64,000 bases of DNA from Bathynomus jamesi (taxonomy: Eukaryota; Arthropoda; Malacostraca; Isopoda; Cirolanidae), in assembly GCA_023014485.1 (NCBI GenBank), contig JAJOZX010009424.1:1-64000 (forward strand), read 5' to 3'. A program made the position numbers and the translations under genes. Below are positions 19,700-29,783 of the stretch, piece after piece. Positions within the stretch are counted from its first letter, which is position 1; every line of letters begins with the position of its first letter. The notes beneath the pieces are model-generated. The model did no database searches and was not told the DNA's origin. It saw nothing but the letters and a program-made list of their open reading frames with translations.

Positions 19700-21377
19700 C
19701 TAATGACGACTAAACCGGTGCTTCTTTGATGTTTTCTTATGCTGTGCGTTAGGCTGATCTCGTTGCAGACACCAGCAGTAATCCGCCATCATATTTGTAT
19801 GCCATCTTCCTTGATATCTTCTTTCCATGGTTTTGATGTCCTGGTGAAATCGTTCCCCTTGCTCCTCACTGACATCTCCGAGATTTTCGGGAAAACGGTC
19901 AAGATGGGAAAATAAGAAGTGAACTTTCAGGCTCATGTTGCAGCCTAAGGCGCAAAACTTTTTCAGCATATTTTTCACCAGTCTTTCATAATTTTGGCTT
20001 TTGTAGTTTCCCAAGAAGTTTTCAACAACATCTTTGAAACCAAGCCATGCTTCTTTTTCTTTATTGGTCATTGTGTTCAGGAAATGATCGTCTGTCAATA
20101 ACTTTCTAATCTGAGGACCTATAAAAACACCTTCCTTTATTTTCTCGTAGCTAATGTTTGGATATTTTGAACAAATGTACTTGAAACACTCACCTTCTCT
20201 ATTCAATGCTTTAACATACTGCTCCATCAAGCCTAACTTAATGTGCAAGGGTGGTAGGAGGATTTTATTTGGTTCCACTAGATGTTCATGTAAAATGTTC
20301 TTTGATCCTGGGGTAAGATTTTCTCTAGGAGGCCAAGTTTTCCTCTTCCAGTGCTGGTCACGTGCTCGACTATCCCATTCGCAGATGAAACATGGCATCT
20401 TAGTGTATCCTGATTGCTGCCCAAGTAACATGCAAAGGACTTTGAGATCCCCACACAATATCCATCTGTAATTTTGATACTGAATTTTTTCCAGAAGCAG
20501 TTTCATGTTATCATAGGTCTCTTTTAAATGAGTAGAATGGGCCACTGGGATTGATGCATATTTGTTACCGTTGTGCAGTAACACTCCTTTTAGACTTGTT
20601 TTAGAGGAATCTATAAACAACCTCTAGTCACTGGTTTGGTATTCGATGCCTAGCTTGCAGACTAATCCTGTGATGTCCTTGCAAAATACCAAGGGACCAT
20701 CTTCTTCGAAAAAAGGCACGAAGTCTTTCTCACGATTCTCTGTACCAAGCGAAGTATGTGTCGGATGCCAATAAATTGTTCTCCTGCAATCTAGACCCCA
20801 AAAGTTCTGCAGAGTCCTTAGGCAGATTCAAATCCCTGACTAAGTCATTTAGTTCTGCTTGGGTTAATGGTTTAGGAGGATCTCGGTCAGCTGTTGGCTG
20901 TTCATAAACATCATCATTGTCTGGATTTGGAGCTGAATCAGAATCTGAATTGTATTGATCCAGACTCTCGGGTGGGCGGGGAATAGGAACTTCTGGACCA
21001 TGGGGTACCGGCCTTATTGCAGATGGAAGACTTGGGTATTGAAGGCTCTCTTTATTCTTTGCATTATAACCTTTAACATTGCAAGAACAGAAGTAGCAGT
21101 CGTCGGTATGGTTTTTAGGCTCGCGCCATACCATAGTGATCCCAAATGGCAAACTTTTCTTTTTACCTTTGCTCCAATTCCTTAGTGCCGCAACACACGT
21201 AAGACAAACCTTGTGTGGAGCCCAACTTTTGTCTTGATCTCCTAATTTAATTCCAAAGTAAGCATGATAAGCTCTCTTAATGAAGGTCGTTAAATTTGTC
21301 CTTTGTTTTACAACAACATACCGATCACAAATATAACAAAATATGTCTGGACTATGGGTACATCCTCTAGAAGCCAT
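19700..21377 (-). pseudogene. Multicopy arthropod C4-zinc-finger protein of unknown function, copy 1
   Basis: About 560 codons on the minus strand. The N-terminus (start 21377, MASRGCTHSPDIFCYICDRY) carries a Cys-rich module with CYIC, VCLTC and CYFCSC pairs, likely zinc-binding. An acidic, Pro-rich linker and LTQAELNDLVRDLNLPKDSA follow. The larger C-terminal part includes FIDSSKTSLKGVLLHNGNKY, WILCGDLKVL, PCFICEWDSRARDQHW, PPLHIKLGLMEQYVKAL and FPENLGDVSEEQGERFHQDI. I recognise this as a high-copy arthropod family of unknown role. One frameshift near 20735 and one TGG-to-TAG stop (20624-20626) break this otherwise well-kept copy. A second copy lies at 43530-45063. Confidence 0.8.
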
Positions 21378-21840
21378 TATTAAAATTTTAAAGACGTAAT
21401 GTTAGAATTATCTATCTGAAAAATATGAAAAACGAAATTAATTAAAGATAAAAACGGTAAAAAATTACAAAACGCCCCAAAATTGTTTTGCTAATAACTT
21501 TAAAACTGTGGGTGATAGAAAAAAACTGGTAGCATTTTTAATTCAGCGCAGCGAACTGCTTCAGAATCACAACTCAAAATAAAGAAATCGATTTTCATGC
21601 AGACCGGTGTAATAGACGCAAATTTCTTTTCACACACTTGAAACAACATGTAGTTAAATGCAATCATAGTTTGTAGTTCTCCATATTATATTAACTAATT
21701 TTTTCTTGTATTCCTTACCATGTTGTGATTGTACGAATAATGACATTTCTGTCATGCTAATGTTCTTTTCCTTTCTCTACTTATTTGTATTTTAAGTGCA
21801 TATTTAACTGCATAATTTGGACTTTTTTTAGAGCATATTT
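21378..21840. other. AT-rich flank of the zinc-finger gene
   Basis: About 460 bp between the zinc-finger gene start and the hAT subterminal repeats. No open frame of note. It could hold that gene's promoter, but no clear TATA or initiator was identified. Confidence 0.35.
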
Positions 21841-22055
21841 GCATGCATATTTGCGCAATTATAAGTGCATATCTATCCGAAGCCTACTCATCATCTTCAT
21901 TAGCATACTTAGAACTCTAATTTAGCCAAAAATGAACGTTCTAGCTCAATTAATAACAGAGATACTATTGCGAGAATATTGCTGAACTTTGGAGGCGATT
22001 TCTGGCGAATTTTAATTTTGGCGCTTAGGTACCTTAAGACGCGGGACCTCTCAAT

Positions 22056-22910
22056 TTACTATTATACTGAGTCGCATTGTGTACATCCGATCGAACACAC
22101 ACAACCAACCACATTATCCGGCTATTCTTTATTAGGAGTGATTTAACAGTATTATTATACTTAGACTACATTGATACCAATTGCTTTAAGTAAAGTCGGA
22201 AGATATTGAAAATTTACATTGTAAGGTAGGCTAAGAATATTTTTACGCTCAAATTCCTTTAGTTACACTAATATAATACCTATTCTTGGCTTTCCTAAGG
22301 TAGTTATCTAAAAATGAAATAGGATAACATAATTTAGTACCAATATTTATGATATTGCATAACTCGGAATCTAAAAGTTCAAGACTGACAACTCTCAATG
22401 CTCTAAGAAACATAGCAGAGAAAATAGAAGATTTAATCGAGGGATGATGGTCAGAATAAAAATGCACATAAGAGTTATTATTAGTAGGCTTATGATAAGC
22501 TTCAAATTTGAACTGATTCAAGCATCTCCAAATTTTTAGATCCAGAAAAGATAAGCTTCCATCATTTTTTTCAACCGTGAACTTAATAGATGGGACTAAA
22601 TTGTTGAGCCTACCAGGAAATAAGTCAACATCCAAATTATTAGGCCAAAGGCATAAAATATCATCTATATACCTGTACCAAACAAGGTTAAAGTTAACAA
22701 TAGTAGGCAAAAATCTGCTTTCAAAAAATTCCATATATACTGTTTAGCTAATATCGGTGAGAGGATTTCCATCGCCAATCCAAACGACATAGCATAAAAA
22801 CTTATTTTCAAACTGAAATTTACAATCTTTGACGCAAAGCATAATTAACTCAATAAGAGTGTTGTGTTGAACAGGGAAAGAATATTCAGAAATTTTACTT
22901 TTGAGGTATT
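22056..22910 (-). pseudogene. Penelope-like element copy B: reverse transcriptase
   Basis: The minus strand encodes VWYRYIDDILCLWPNNLDVD (RT active site), then SLSFLDLKIWRCLNQFKFEA and YHKPTNNNSYVHFYSDHHPS, a well-preserved 161-codon run at 22734-22249. Upstream (22744-22910) ISEYSFPVQHNTLIELIMLC and KFQFENKF match copy A at 11.6 kb. The 3' end near 22070 reads GCVCSIGCTQCDSV, the GIY half of the endonuclease, where the 5.2-kb element interrupts. The element is 5'-truncated near 22910. Confidence 0.85.
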
Positions 22911-23035
22911 TACCAAATGTTTTATGAAACTTAAATAAACAAATGTGTGCCTTTATTTGGATCGAAATAGGAAGACGCGTGGTTCCGTTAAAACAACGGT
23001 TACCATAATTTTTGTCTTTCTCCAACCCAAAATAT

Positions 23036-25019
23036 ATACGTATTGACAGTGTCTGCTTCTTTTTCTAATAAAAAACTATAAATTAATAAAAGACAAACTT
23101 TGTTTCATGTGCAAATTATTTTTCGTATTTCATTAAACAATAAAATGAAAGCACACGAGCAGTATCAAAAAGTTCTTTTCGAAGCTTCGAATTATCTCTA
23201 CAAGCCTGTTGAAGGGTGCAACAATTCGATCTCGTCAGGTGTTCACGAAGAAAGTGGCGCCGAAGGTAGTGAAAAGTCGGTGGTGGTGGTAATGGTAGTG
23301 CAACGAACACTGCGATAGCGTAGCCGAAGATGAACATATTCCTCAGAATTTGACCCAAAAATCCCGCGTCCCGCTTTGTATTCAAAATGTCCGGCAAAAA
23401 ATATTTTTTAAGCAATTTTTTTTCGGGATGAATCGATTTGAATTTTCTAGAATTATGTAGGATCCTGTAGAATTCTGTAGCATAATGTTGAATGTTCTAG
23501 AACATCCTAGAAATTACATAACGCTTGTAAATGTTGTGTTTAGCCACGAGCTGGCAGTTTTTCGGCTGTAGTTATATTGTAAGCTTTGAATTAGTGTGAC
23601 TCCTGCGATTGCTTGACCATACAACGTAAAATTGTGTAATTCAAATAAAATCTGTCTACTCATGATTAAAGAAAATTTTCCTATGACTTGCAAGGAATTT
23701 CAGTTATATTTGAAGTCAGAAGATGGAGCTAAAATTTTGAAGAAAATTAAAAGTTCAGAAAAATATTGATATATGTCATGATATAATTAGTAAAGCGATG
23801 TATACTACAATATTTAATATACTATGATAATTTCAATACTATATATAATAATTTCAATATTATTCACGATGTTTAATTGTTAAGCATTATTTTCATAAAA
23901 TTTTTCTAATTTTGTTTGTTGTAACCGTTGAAGAAATCTAGTTTTCAATTTGAAAAAAATTTGGTCTTATGAAAAAAACCTCAGAAAATTTTTTGTCCTG
24001 CATGAGTATTTGAAAAATTTGGCAACCCTACTCAGAACTAAATGTAGCATGCACTGTATATACACACCTTCATATAAATTCGGAACTACGTGTCGGCTAA
24101 CAGTTATAATTTAACTATTAAGTGTCAATTACTGAGGTCGCTCTCAATTTTTGTATTACATTAAGTTCACTATAGGGTTCAAGTACTCATTGTTCTAGAA
24201 TTACTTTTCTACAAATAATGCACTTTCCCGAGTCACACAAAATTTGTACAAATTTGTACAAAACAAGGCTATATATTCAATATTCGTCTTAATAATGTCA
24301 GAGCATCTGTTCGCCACTTAAGACACGTTTTTGTAAATAGCCGTCAGAAATTTCACTAAAACTCGTTTGTAGAAGACTCCATAGTGATTCTAGACTCCTT
24401 GGTTTTCCTTAGCTATATTTGTTTTCAGATATCTTCACTTGTTTTCTATGAGACTAACTTTTTTTTTCTTTATTTTTGGGGCACCATTTAGTTCTTGTTT
24501 ATTTTGGGTCATTATCATGTACAAGTTCGAAGATTTGTCTAGTTAGGTGGCGTTCATTGGACAAGGCATGTCTGCTCAACCTGTTCTAATATACTCTATT
24601 TATCATTATTCCGTGAATTTTCACAATATTATTAACTCTCTTATCAGAAATATATCCCTAGTTAATTACAAATCCATCTCCACGTTTGAGGGTGTTAGTG
24701 AGACTCTCCTACTTGAATTTCTTGTGGCACCTCTCCTTCCAAACATCCTTCTAGAATTGCCTAAATGCTCATCAGAGGAATTGGAGGTCTCAAAGTCAAA
24801 GTAGCAGCTATAAAGCCTAAACCAAGGCATATTAACATGAAAAAGAAGACTTGGCCCGTAAAAAACACAAATATTGAAGAGACGAATAAATAATTGTACT
24901 TTCGACGAAGAAGCGAAGACAACTTTGTGATAATTCTTGAGGAGAGTTAGATATATGGCAGTGGCCACTTCAAAGCCTTGACGTTAACCCCACCGAAAAC
25001 AAATGAAAATATCTGAAAA
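23036..25019. other. No recognised gene
   Basis: About 2 kb with only short, overlapping frames. A small cluster of TTC/GAA inverted units (gaattttctagaatt at 23440, and tgttctagaaca near 23494) resembles heat-shock elements, but there is no adjacent gene. A tandem aaatttgtac pair sits near 24240. Otherwise nothing was seen. Confidence 0.4.
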
Positions 25020-25079
25020 CAAATATAGCTAAGGAAAAATCAAGAAACCTAGAATCATTATGGAATGTTCTACAAAGGA

Positions 25080-25470
25080 TTTGCAGTGAAATTCCTGCAA
25101 GTTATTTAGAAAAATGCGTGTCTTCGGTGCCAAACCGAATATACGCAAGAAACTCGTTGCAACGAGTTTCTTGTGTATATTGAGGTTCTGAATGTAGTTG
25201 TCTAGGTTAGCTTTAAACCCAAGACTCTGTCTAAAAGCTGGACCACATCTGCTCAGCAGATAGCTGGTGAGGGAAGCTATATTTTGGGGCATCTTTGCTA
25301 GTGAGCCGTTGTGCCCGCGTTGAGTTTCCATCATGAAAAAAACTTTTAGTATTTGCCATTTACTATTACTTATTCGGACCATAGTGGATTTAATATCCCC
25401 AAAAGATTCCTTGTTCCATGCAGACTGCAGTATGTGTATTACATAAAAGTTATCTCAGGAAACCATTCTA
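25080..25470. repeat. Dispersed repeat family of unknown class, copy 1
   Basis: The block around 25170-25470 contains 'agatagctggtgagggaagc', 'catcatgaaaaaaac' and 'ttccttgttccatgcag'. Related blocks are at 48215-48425 (first half), 27960-28110 (second half) and 15040-15110 (last part). A palindrome (aagaaactcgttgcaacgagtttctt) lies at about 25148-25173. The minus strand is open for 117 codons but has no known domain. Confidence 0.6.
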
Positions 25471-25475
25471 GTTGT

Positions 25476-25478
<3 letters not shown>

Positions 25479-25534
<56 letters not shown>
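25479..25534. repeat. (TA)n microsatellite
   Basis: A 56-bp pure AT dinucleotide run. Confidence 0.97.
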
Positions 25535-25538
<4 letters not shown>

Positions 25539-25620
25539 GTAGCCAAGAATTTAAATATGAAAAATATTATGTTTACTAATTATTTCTAAATTACTAATCA
25601 CAACCTACGTCATATCTTAC

Positions 25621-25810
25621 CCACAGCTGGTTTTGATCCAGTTCTCTTTGCAGAACAAGTTAGAAGGGCAGGAGTTAACACGGCATTTGGCCTTTGCAGA
25701 ACACCCATCTTGAACACCTCCAGAGGCCGCCACTTGCGCCCACCTACTGCCATTTTTGTGCGGAGGAAGAGGTAGCTGTCTCCCGGAGATTCTGAAGTCC
25801 TCTAAGCACG
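25621..25810 (-). CDS. Internal exon: laminin-G end plus EGF-like start (cadherin-type)
   Basis: On the minus strand a polypyrimidine tract and acceptor (aattttttttgacag) precede a 190-bp open segment that ends at a consensus donor (gtaagatatg). It codes CLEDFRISGRQLPLPP followed by a stretch ending ASGGVQDGC, the pattern that closes a laminin-G domain. CRVNSCPSNLFCKENW and KTSCG then match the first Cys residues of an EGF-like module. This order is typical of arthropod classic cadherins (N-cadherin/E-cadherin type) and of Flamingo/Fat-type cadherins. The intron phases are 1 (upstream) and 2 (downstream). It is the only convincing host coding exon in the window and implies a minus-strand gene spanning beyond it. 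The exact gene is not determined. Confidence 0.7.
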
Positions 25811-26157
25811 CTGTCAAAAAAAATTTATTACGTCTAAAAAGATGAGGGGAAAAATATATTTTTCAATTTACAGAGTTTATATGTACGTCATGTGCGTAAA
25901 ATAAAATTTTAAGTAAGATGCCTTGCTTTTCTATATAACATTAAAGTATTTTGGTTATATACTAAAACATAAGAAGAGCGTTCTACTGTGAGCAGAAGTT
26001 TCTGAACAGTTGTATTAAAGTAAAAGGTAACCTACAATCCAAGAGCTACGTATTGCTTGCTTGTAAACAAATACTCTATTAATAAAAGAGGCGCTAACAT
26101 ATTCGTAATTACAACTAATTTATAAAACTTTTATGACGTCATTATATATTTTTTTAT

Positions 26158-26500
26158 GTAGGAAGGAGGGGCAAAGGGTGAGTGCCCGCAAAAATGCCCA
26201 CTCCATAGAGGAAAGAGAAAACGAAATCAAGGTCTCCAAGGCTCAGCGATGCTATTTTTTTTTTTTAGAAATTTTGAAAAGTTTGTGTAAGATGGGTATT
26301 GTGTAAGTATGTCTAGTGAGGAATAAGGGAGAAGCGTGTGTTTGAGAGCATGATAGACTGCTCACAAGGTAGATGAGACACAGGAAGAAGATCAGCTAAG
26401 GAGGACAGTGACAGGAAAACGGGAGTTCCAGCACGCCCTGTCTCCTGCCTAATGTTCCCCCCGGAGTAGTTCCCTGGCCGATTGGTGTCTACAACCTTCT
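26158..26500 (-). mobile_element. Coding-less derivative of the Jockey-type LINE, second copy
   Basis: Read on the minus strand it starts at the LINE 5' UTR (…gtagacaccaatcggccagg), runs to a poly-A stretch, then atagcatc and gagcctt, and continues straight into the LINE 3' UTR ending gcccctccttcctacat plus a poly-A-like run. The 5'-to-3' UTR join is at the same place as in the copy at 15118-15497, so the two are copies of one shortened element rather than independent deletions. Confidence 0.85.
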
Positions 26501-26528
26501 CCTCAAAACAAATAAAAAAATGTATATA

Positions 26529-27413
26529 CAGGGTGTACATGAAGTCAGGATCTATTTTTGTGAAGCACTTGGAAATTATATGGAATTTAATGATAAAATG
26601 ATAAAGTGGTAACATTTATTAAATAATTAAGGGTAGGATTCGACGTGACGCCCATCAGTATCCCTGCACAGCTCAAATCGTTCCGCAGCATTTCTAAACA
26701 CATTCTGGAGCATTTGCGGGGTTATGTTATCTGCAGCAGTTCGTATACGTGTACGTAAGTTTTCAAGACTCGTAATCTTCGTCGGATAGACGTGCGATTT
26801 GATAAAGCCCCATGCAAAGAATCTAAAGGGGTTAAATCTGGTGATCTCGCTGGCCAAGGTCTGTTGCTTCCGCGTCCGATCCAGCGATTTGGAAAACGTC
26901 CATTTAGATAATCTGAACAATTTTGGCATAGTGACAAGGAGCACCATCATGTTGATAGACGACGGGGATAGGATTGTTAGTACCGTCGTCTATCAACATG
27001 ATGGTGCTCCTTGTCACTATGCCAAAATTGTTCAGGATTATCTAAATGGACGTTTTCCAAATCGCTGGATCGGACGCGGAAGCAACAGACCTTGGCCAGC
27101 GAGATCACCAGATTTAACCCCTTTAGATTTCTTTGCATGGGGCTTTATCAAATTGCACGTCTATCAGACGAAGATTACGAGTCTTGAAAACTTACGTATA
27201 CGAACTGCTGCAGATAACATAACCCCGCAAATGCTCCAGAATGTGTTTAGAAATGCTGCGGAACGATTTGAGCTGTGCAGGGATACTGATGGGCGTCACG
27301 TCGAATCCTACTCTTAATTATTTAATAAATGTTACCACTTATCATTTTATGACTGAATTCCATATAATTTCCAAGTGTTTCACAAAATAGATCCTGACTT
27401 TATGTACACCCTG
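26529..27413. mobile_element. Palindromic mariner-like element (two inverted half-elements)
   Basis: The 885-bp element is a foldback: the left arm 26529-26967 is the reverse complement of the right arm (about 26984-27413). Both ends are cagggtgtacat... with TA outside. Each arm carries the terminal repeat and the C-terminal half of a DDE_3-type transposase. The centre is a 16-bp spacer between two gacgacgg-type ends. Few differences separate the arms, so the inversion is young or was homogenised. Confidence 0.95.
26950..27317 (+). pseudogene. Half transposase in palindromic mariner-like element
   Basis: The open frame on the plus strand continues across the palindrome centre. It contains VYQHDGAPCHYAKIVQDYLN (second catalytic Asp), GRGSNRPWPARSPDLTPLDF (third Asp, about 41 residues later), FFAWGFIK and the C-terminal FRNAAERFELCRDTDGRHVE, ending at 27317. 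The N-terminal DNA-binding half and first catalytic Asp are missing. The mirrored, mutated copy is on the minus strand (26627-26950). Confidence 0.85.
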
Positions 27414-27426
27414 TATATAAATATAA

Positions 27427-27431
<5 letters not shown>

Positions 27432-27498
<67 letters not shown>
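27432..27498. repeat. (TA)n microsatellite
   Basis: About 67 bp of TA repeat following the mariner-like end. Long YIYIYI open frames across it are artefacts. Confidence 0.97.
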
Positions 27499-27500
<2 letters not shown>

Positions 27501-27835
27501 TTGACAAGTAGAAGTTTCGAGACAGCAATTGCCAAAAACTTTTTTACGCATAGAATAGTAAATAGGTAGAATAGTTTGCTGGTAGAAGTAATTAGTAGCA
27601 CATCTATAAACATGTTTAAAAATCGATTAGACGCATATGTTGATAGATTGGGTATAGTTTAAGGTAGTAAAATTAAGGCTTTGTGGTTCGGAACCCACGT
27701 AAAATTGTAGGTCCCCTCCGCCACCACGGAGGACATGCACAATACACAATTACGAACACAGTTAGGTAGACCAGCCATAAGTGGATTCTAGGGTCTTTGT
27801 TGGTCTGAAACATTATAACATTATAACATATATAT
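27499..27835 (+). mobile_element. 3' end of the SGNH-type CR1-like LINE
   Basis: The reading KLTSRSFETAIAKNFFTHRI, then SSTSINMFKNRLDAYVD, is almost identical to the tail of the LINE at 32600-32780. The 3' UTR (cggaacccacgtaaaattgt, then ggtcccctccgccacca) also matches. It starts abruptly after a (TA)n run, so it is a short 5'-truncated copy. Confidence 0.88.
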
Positions 27836-28109
27836 ATAAATAATCAGTTTTGCTCCTCCAATGAATTTAATTTCTAAATTTAGAATTTAGTCACTGCCGT
27901 CCCAGTGTACAACTGTACATACTTCACCTCAATTTTCGCCCATATATGTACAACATAACTAACATAACGCATGTTATGCACAGGAAAAAACTTCAGTATT
28001 TGCCATTTGCCTATTATGTATTCGGGCTATAGTATTATTAGTTGATTTGATATCCCAGAAGAGTCTTGTTCCATGTACATTAGTTCTGTATATTCCATGC
28101 ATATGACTT

Positions 28110-29130
28110 TATGAGGGTTTGAACGACGGTTCAGGATCGACCTACGGTCGACCCCTCTGCAGCATCCCGCCTCATTTGCGGGATTTGGTGAAGAAGGGAA
28201 TTGTTTTCCTATCTCCTCCTGCCCTCGTAGCCAGCCACGCATAGCTGGTCAGGGACTTTGCACAGGAATCTGTCCAACTGGTTCTTGAAGTTATTCAGGT
28301 CGGTGTGCTGGAGGTTCCTCACTTCTTTTGGCAGGGCATTATAAAGCTTTGGGCCTTGTATTCTGAGGGTATTTTCCATCTCGTTTTCATGGTCCCCTGT
28401 CCTACCGCAGCTGGGACAGTACAAAATCGGCCTCTTCTCTCATTCCATTTTGTTTCTATTTCATTTCTAAGGTTAGGGACAAAATCCTCGAGAATTTCCG
28501 TATGTATATTATTGTGTACCTCTCGTGTCTTCTTTCGAGAGAGTAGAGTTTCAGGGATTGTAATCGAAACCAGTAGTCTTCACCTTTCGTTTCCTCTAAC
28601 TTAGAGGTAAAAGTCCTTTGTATAGGCTCAATGTTCGCATTGTCTCGTTTTCTGTATGGGTTTGAGTACTGAGCAATACTCAATTATCGGTAAGACTAGA
28701 CTCTTCCATAATTTGAGCATGATGTTCCCTTTTCTACTGTGTTAGCTCCTCCAGATGATTCCCATTATTTTTCTAGCTGTTCTAATTTTGATGTTACAGT
28801 GCTCCCTGAATTCTGCATCCGACGACATTACTACTTCAAGATCCTTGACCTGTGGATTTGGTGTTATCTGTTTGACTTGCAGAGTTCTGTACCCTTATTC
28901 TGTAGCACCTTCTTATTACTATATCTTAGACGTTAGAATTTTTCTTCGTTGAACTTCATATTGTTGTCTTCTGCCCATTTGAATAATGTTTCAATGTTGT
29001 TTTGTAATTTTTCTATGTCACCTTCGTTCAATATTTCCTTGCATAGCTTTGTGTCATCTGCGAAACATGATACAATACTGTCATTAATATCTGCAACAAT
29101 ATCTGCAATCATTATTATGAGCAGCAAGAG
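28110..29130 (-). pseudogene. CR1-like LINE reverse transcriptase fragment
   Basis: On the minus strand: IVSCFADDTKLCKEILNEGD (RT active site, about 29060) and FKWAEDNNMKFNEEKF, then a YSLERRHERYTIIYIRKFSR region at 28456-28600, and the C-terminal LYNALPKEVRNLQHTDLNNF at about 28250-28340. The same family of motifs appears at 50 kb and 60 kb. Several frameshifts separate the blocks. The 5' part is missing. Confidence 0.8.
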
Positions 29131-29783
29131 AACTAATGTCTTTCCTTGTGAACAGACGTGTTTTATCGAGTGTCCAGTGTTACCATTTGAATAAGTGGTT
29201 TCAGTTGAAGTATCTTTAAAAAAATAGTGTTCCGTGCCTTCTTAGCTAATTACCTCGTGTTATTAATCATTCCTAAACGAATATATTTTATTTATTGAAT
29301 TTATTTATTATTATATTTACTTGATTAAACCAAGGAGACTGCACGTGCTTGTTTTGTTTTGTTCGAGAGGTGTGAAATTTCAATCTATTAGAAAACGTGG
29401 TGTAATAAGGTTGATTTTGCTTTGCTAAGGATCATCAAGTAAGGTGTGGTCACCTTCCATAGAAAAAAAATCGGCCGAATTAGCGGACAGATAAATTTTT
29501 TATCCTTCTTTATTTATACTTTTCCTTTTGCGTAACCTTCGTCGGTAGCTTAATTACGTATATATTCATTTAATATAAAATTGTGTTACAGGAACCTGTG
29601 TTCTGTGTTTCAAGAACGTTTTCGCGGGCTTGCGCTGGTGACGTCACAACTAAGCACGCAGTACACCTACGTTTTATTTATTAATTGCCCTTTACTTATT
29701 CCTGGAGACTTACATTGTTATTAGACTACTATTATTAACTCACTATTAATCTCCAAACGCTAGTAATTTAATTAGTTAATAGC

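Larger units (their letters stand above)
17499..21886. mobile_element. hAT element carrying transposase and a second convergent gene
   Basis: Inverted termini taggcttcggataaatatgc (17499) and its complement (gcatatctatccgaagccta, ending 21886) are flanked by ctcatcaa and ctcatcat, a 7-of-8 match to an 8-bp target duplication. Both subterminal regions are rich in atgcatatttgcat-like words. Inside are a broken hAT transposase on the plus strand and, convergent to it, a zinc-finger gene on the minus strand, with a small TA-flanked MITE between them. Confidence 0.8.
16861..22053. mobile_element. 5.2-kb inverted-repeat DNA element interrupting PLE copy B
   Basis: The left end (16861-16895, gaggggtcgcgcgtcttaag then gtgcctaagcgcca) and the right end (22019-22053) are inverted copies over about 34 bp. 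The core cgcgtcttaagg also recurs at 17067-17078 and, inverted, at about 17238-17250, which could be subterminal binding sites. The element's own content is small (16861-17498 and 21887-22053); the rest is a nested hAT element. The superfamily is not identified and the target duplication is unclear. Confidence 0.7.

Noticed and set aside
23116..23415. 99-codon minus-strand frame with a hydrophobic stretch
   Set aside because: No splice context, no domain, and a low-complexity Pro/Val core; not supported as an exon.
24547..24968. Overlapping frames on both strands
   Set aside because: No recognisable domain on either strand and no conserved repeat context.
27342..27613. Long YIYIYI open frames over TA repeats (also at 5.7, 15.5, 25.4, 45.4, 48.0 kb)
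   Set aside because: They are translations of (TA)n microsatellites.
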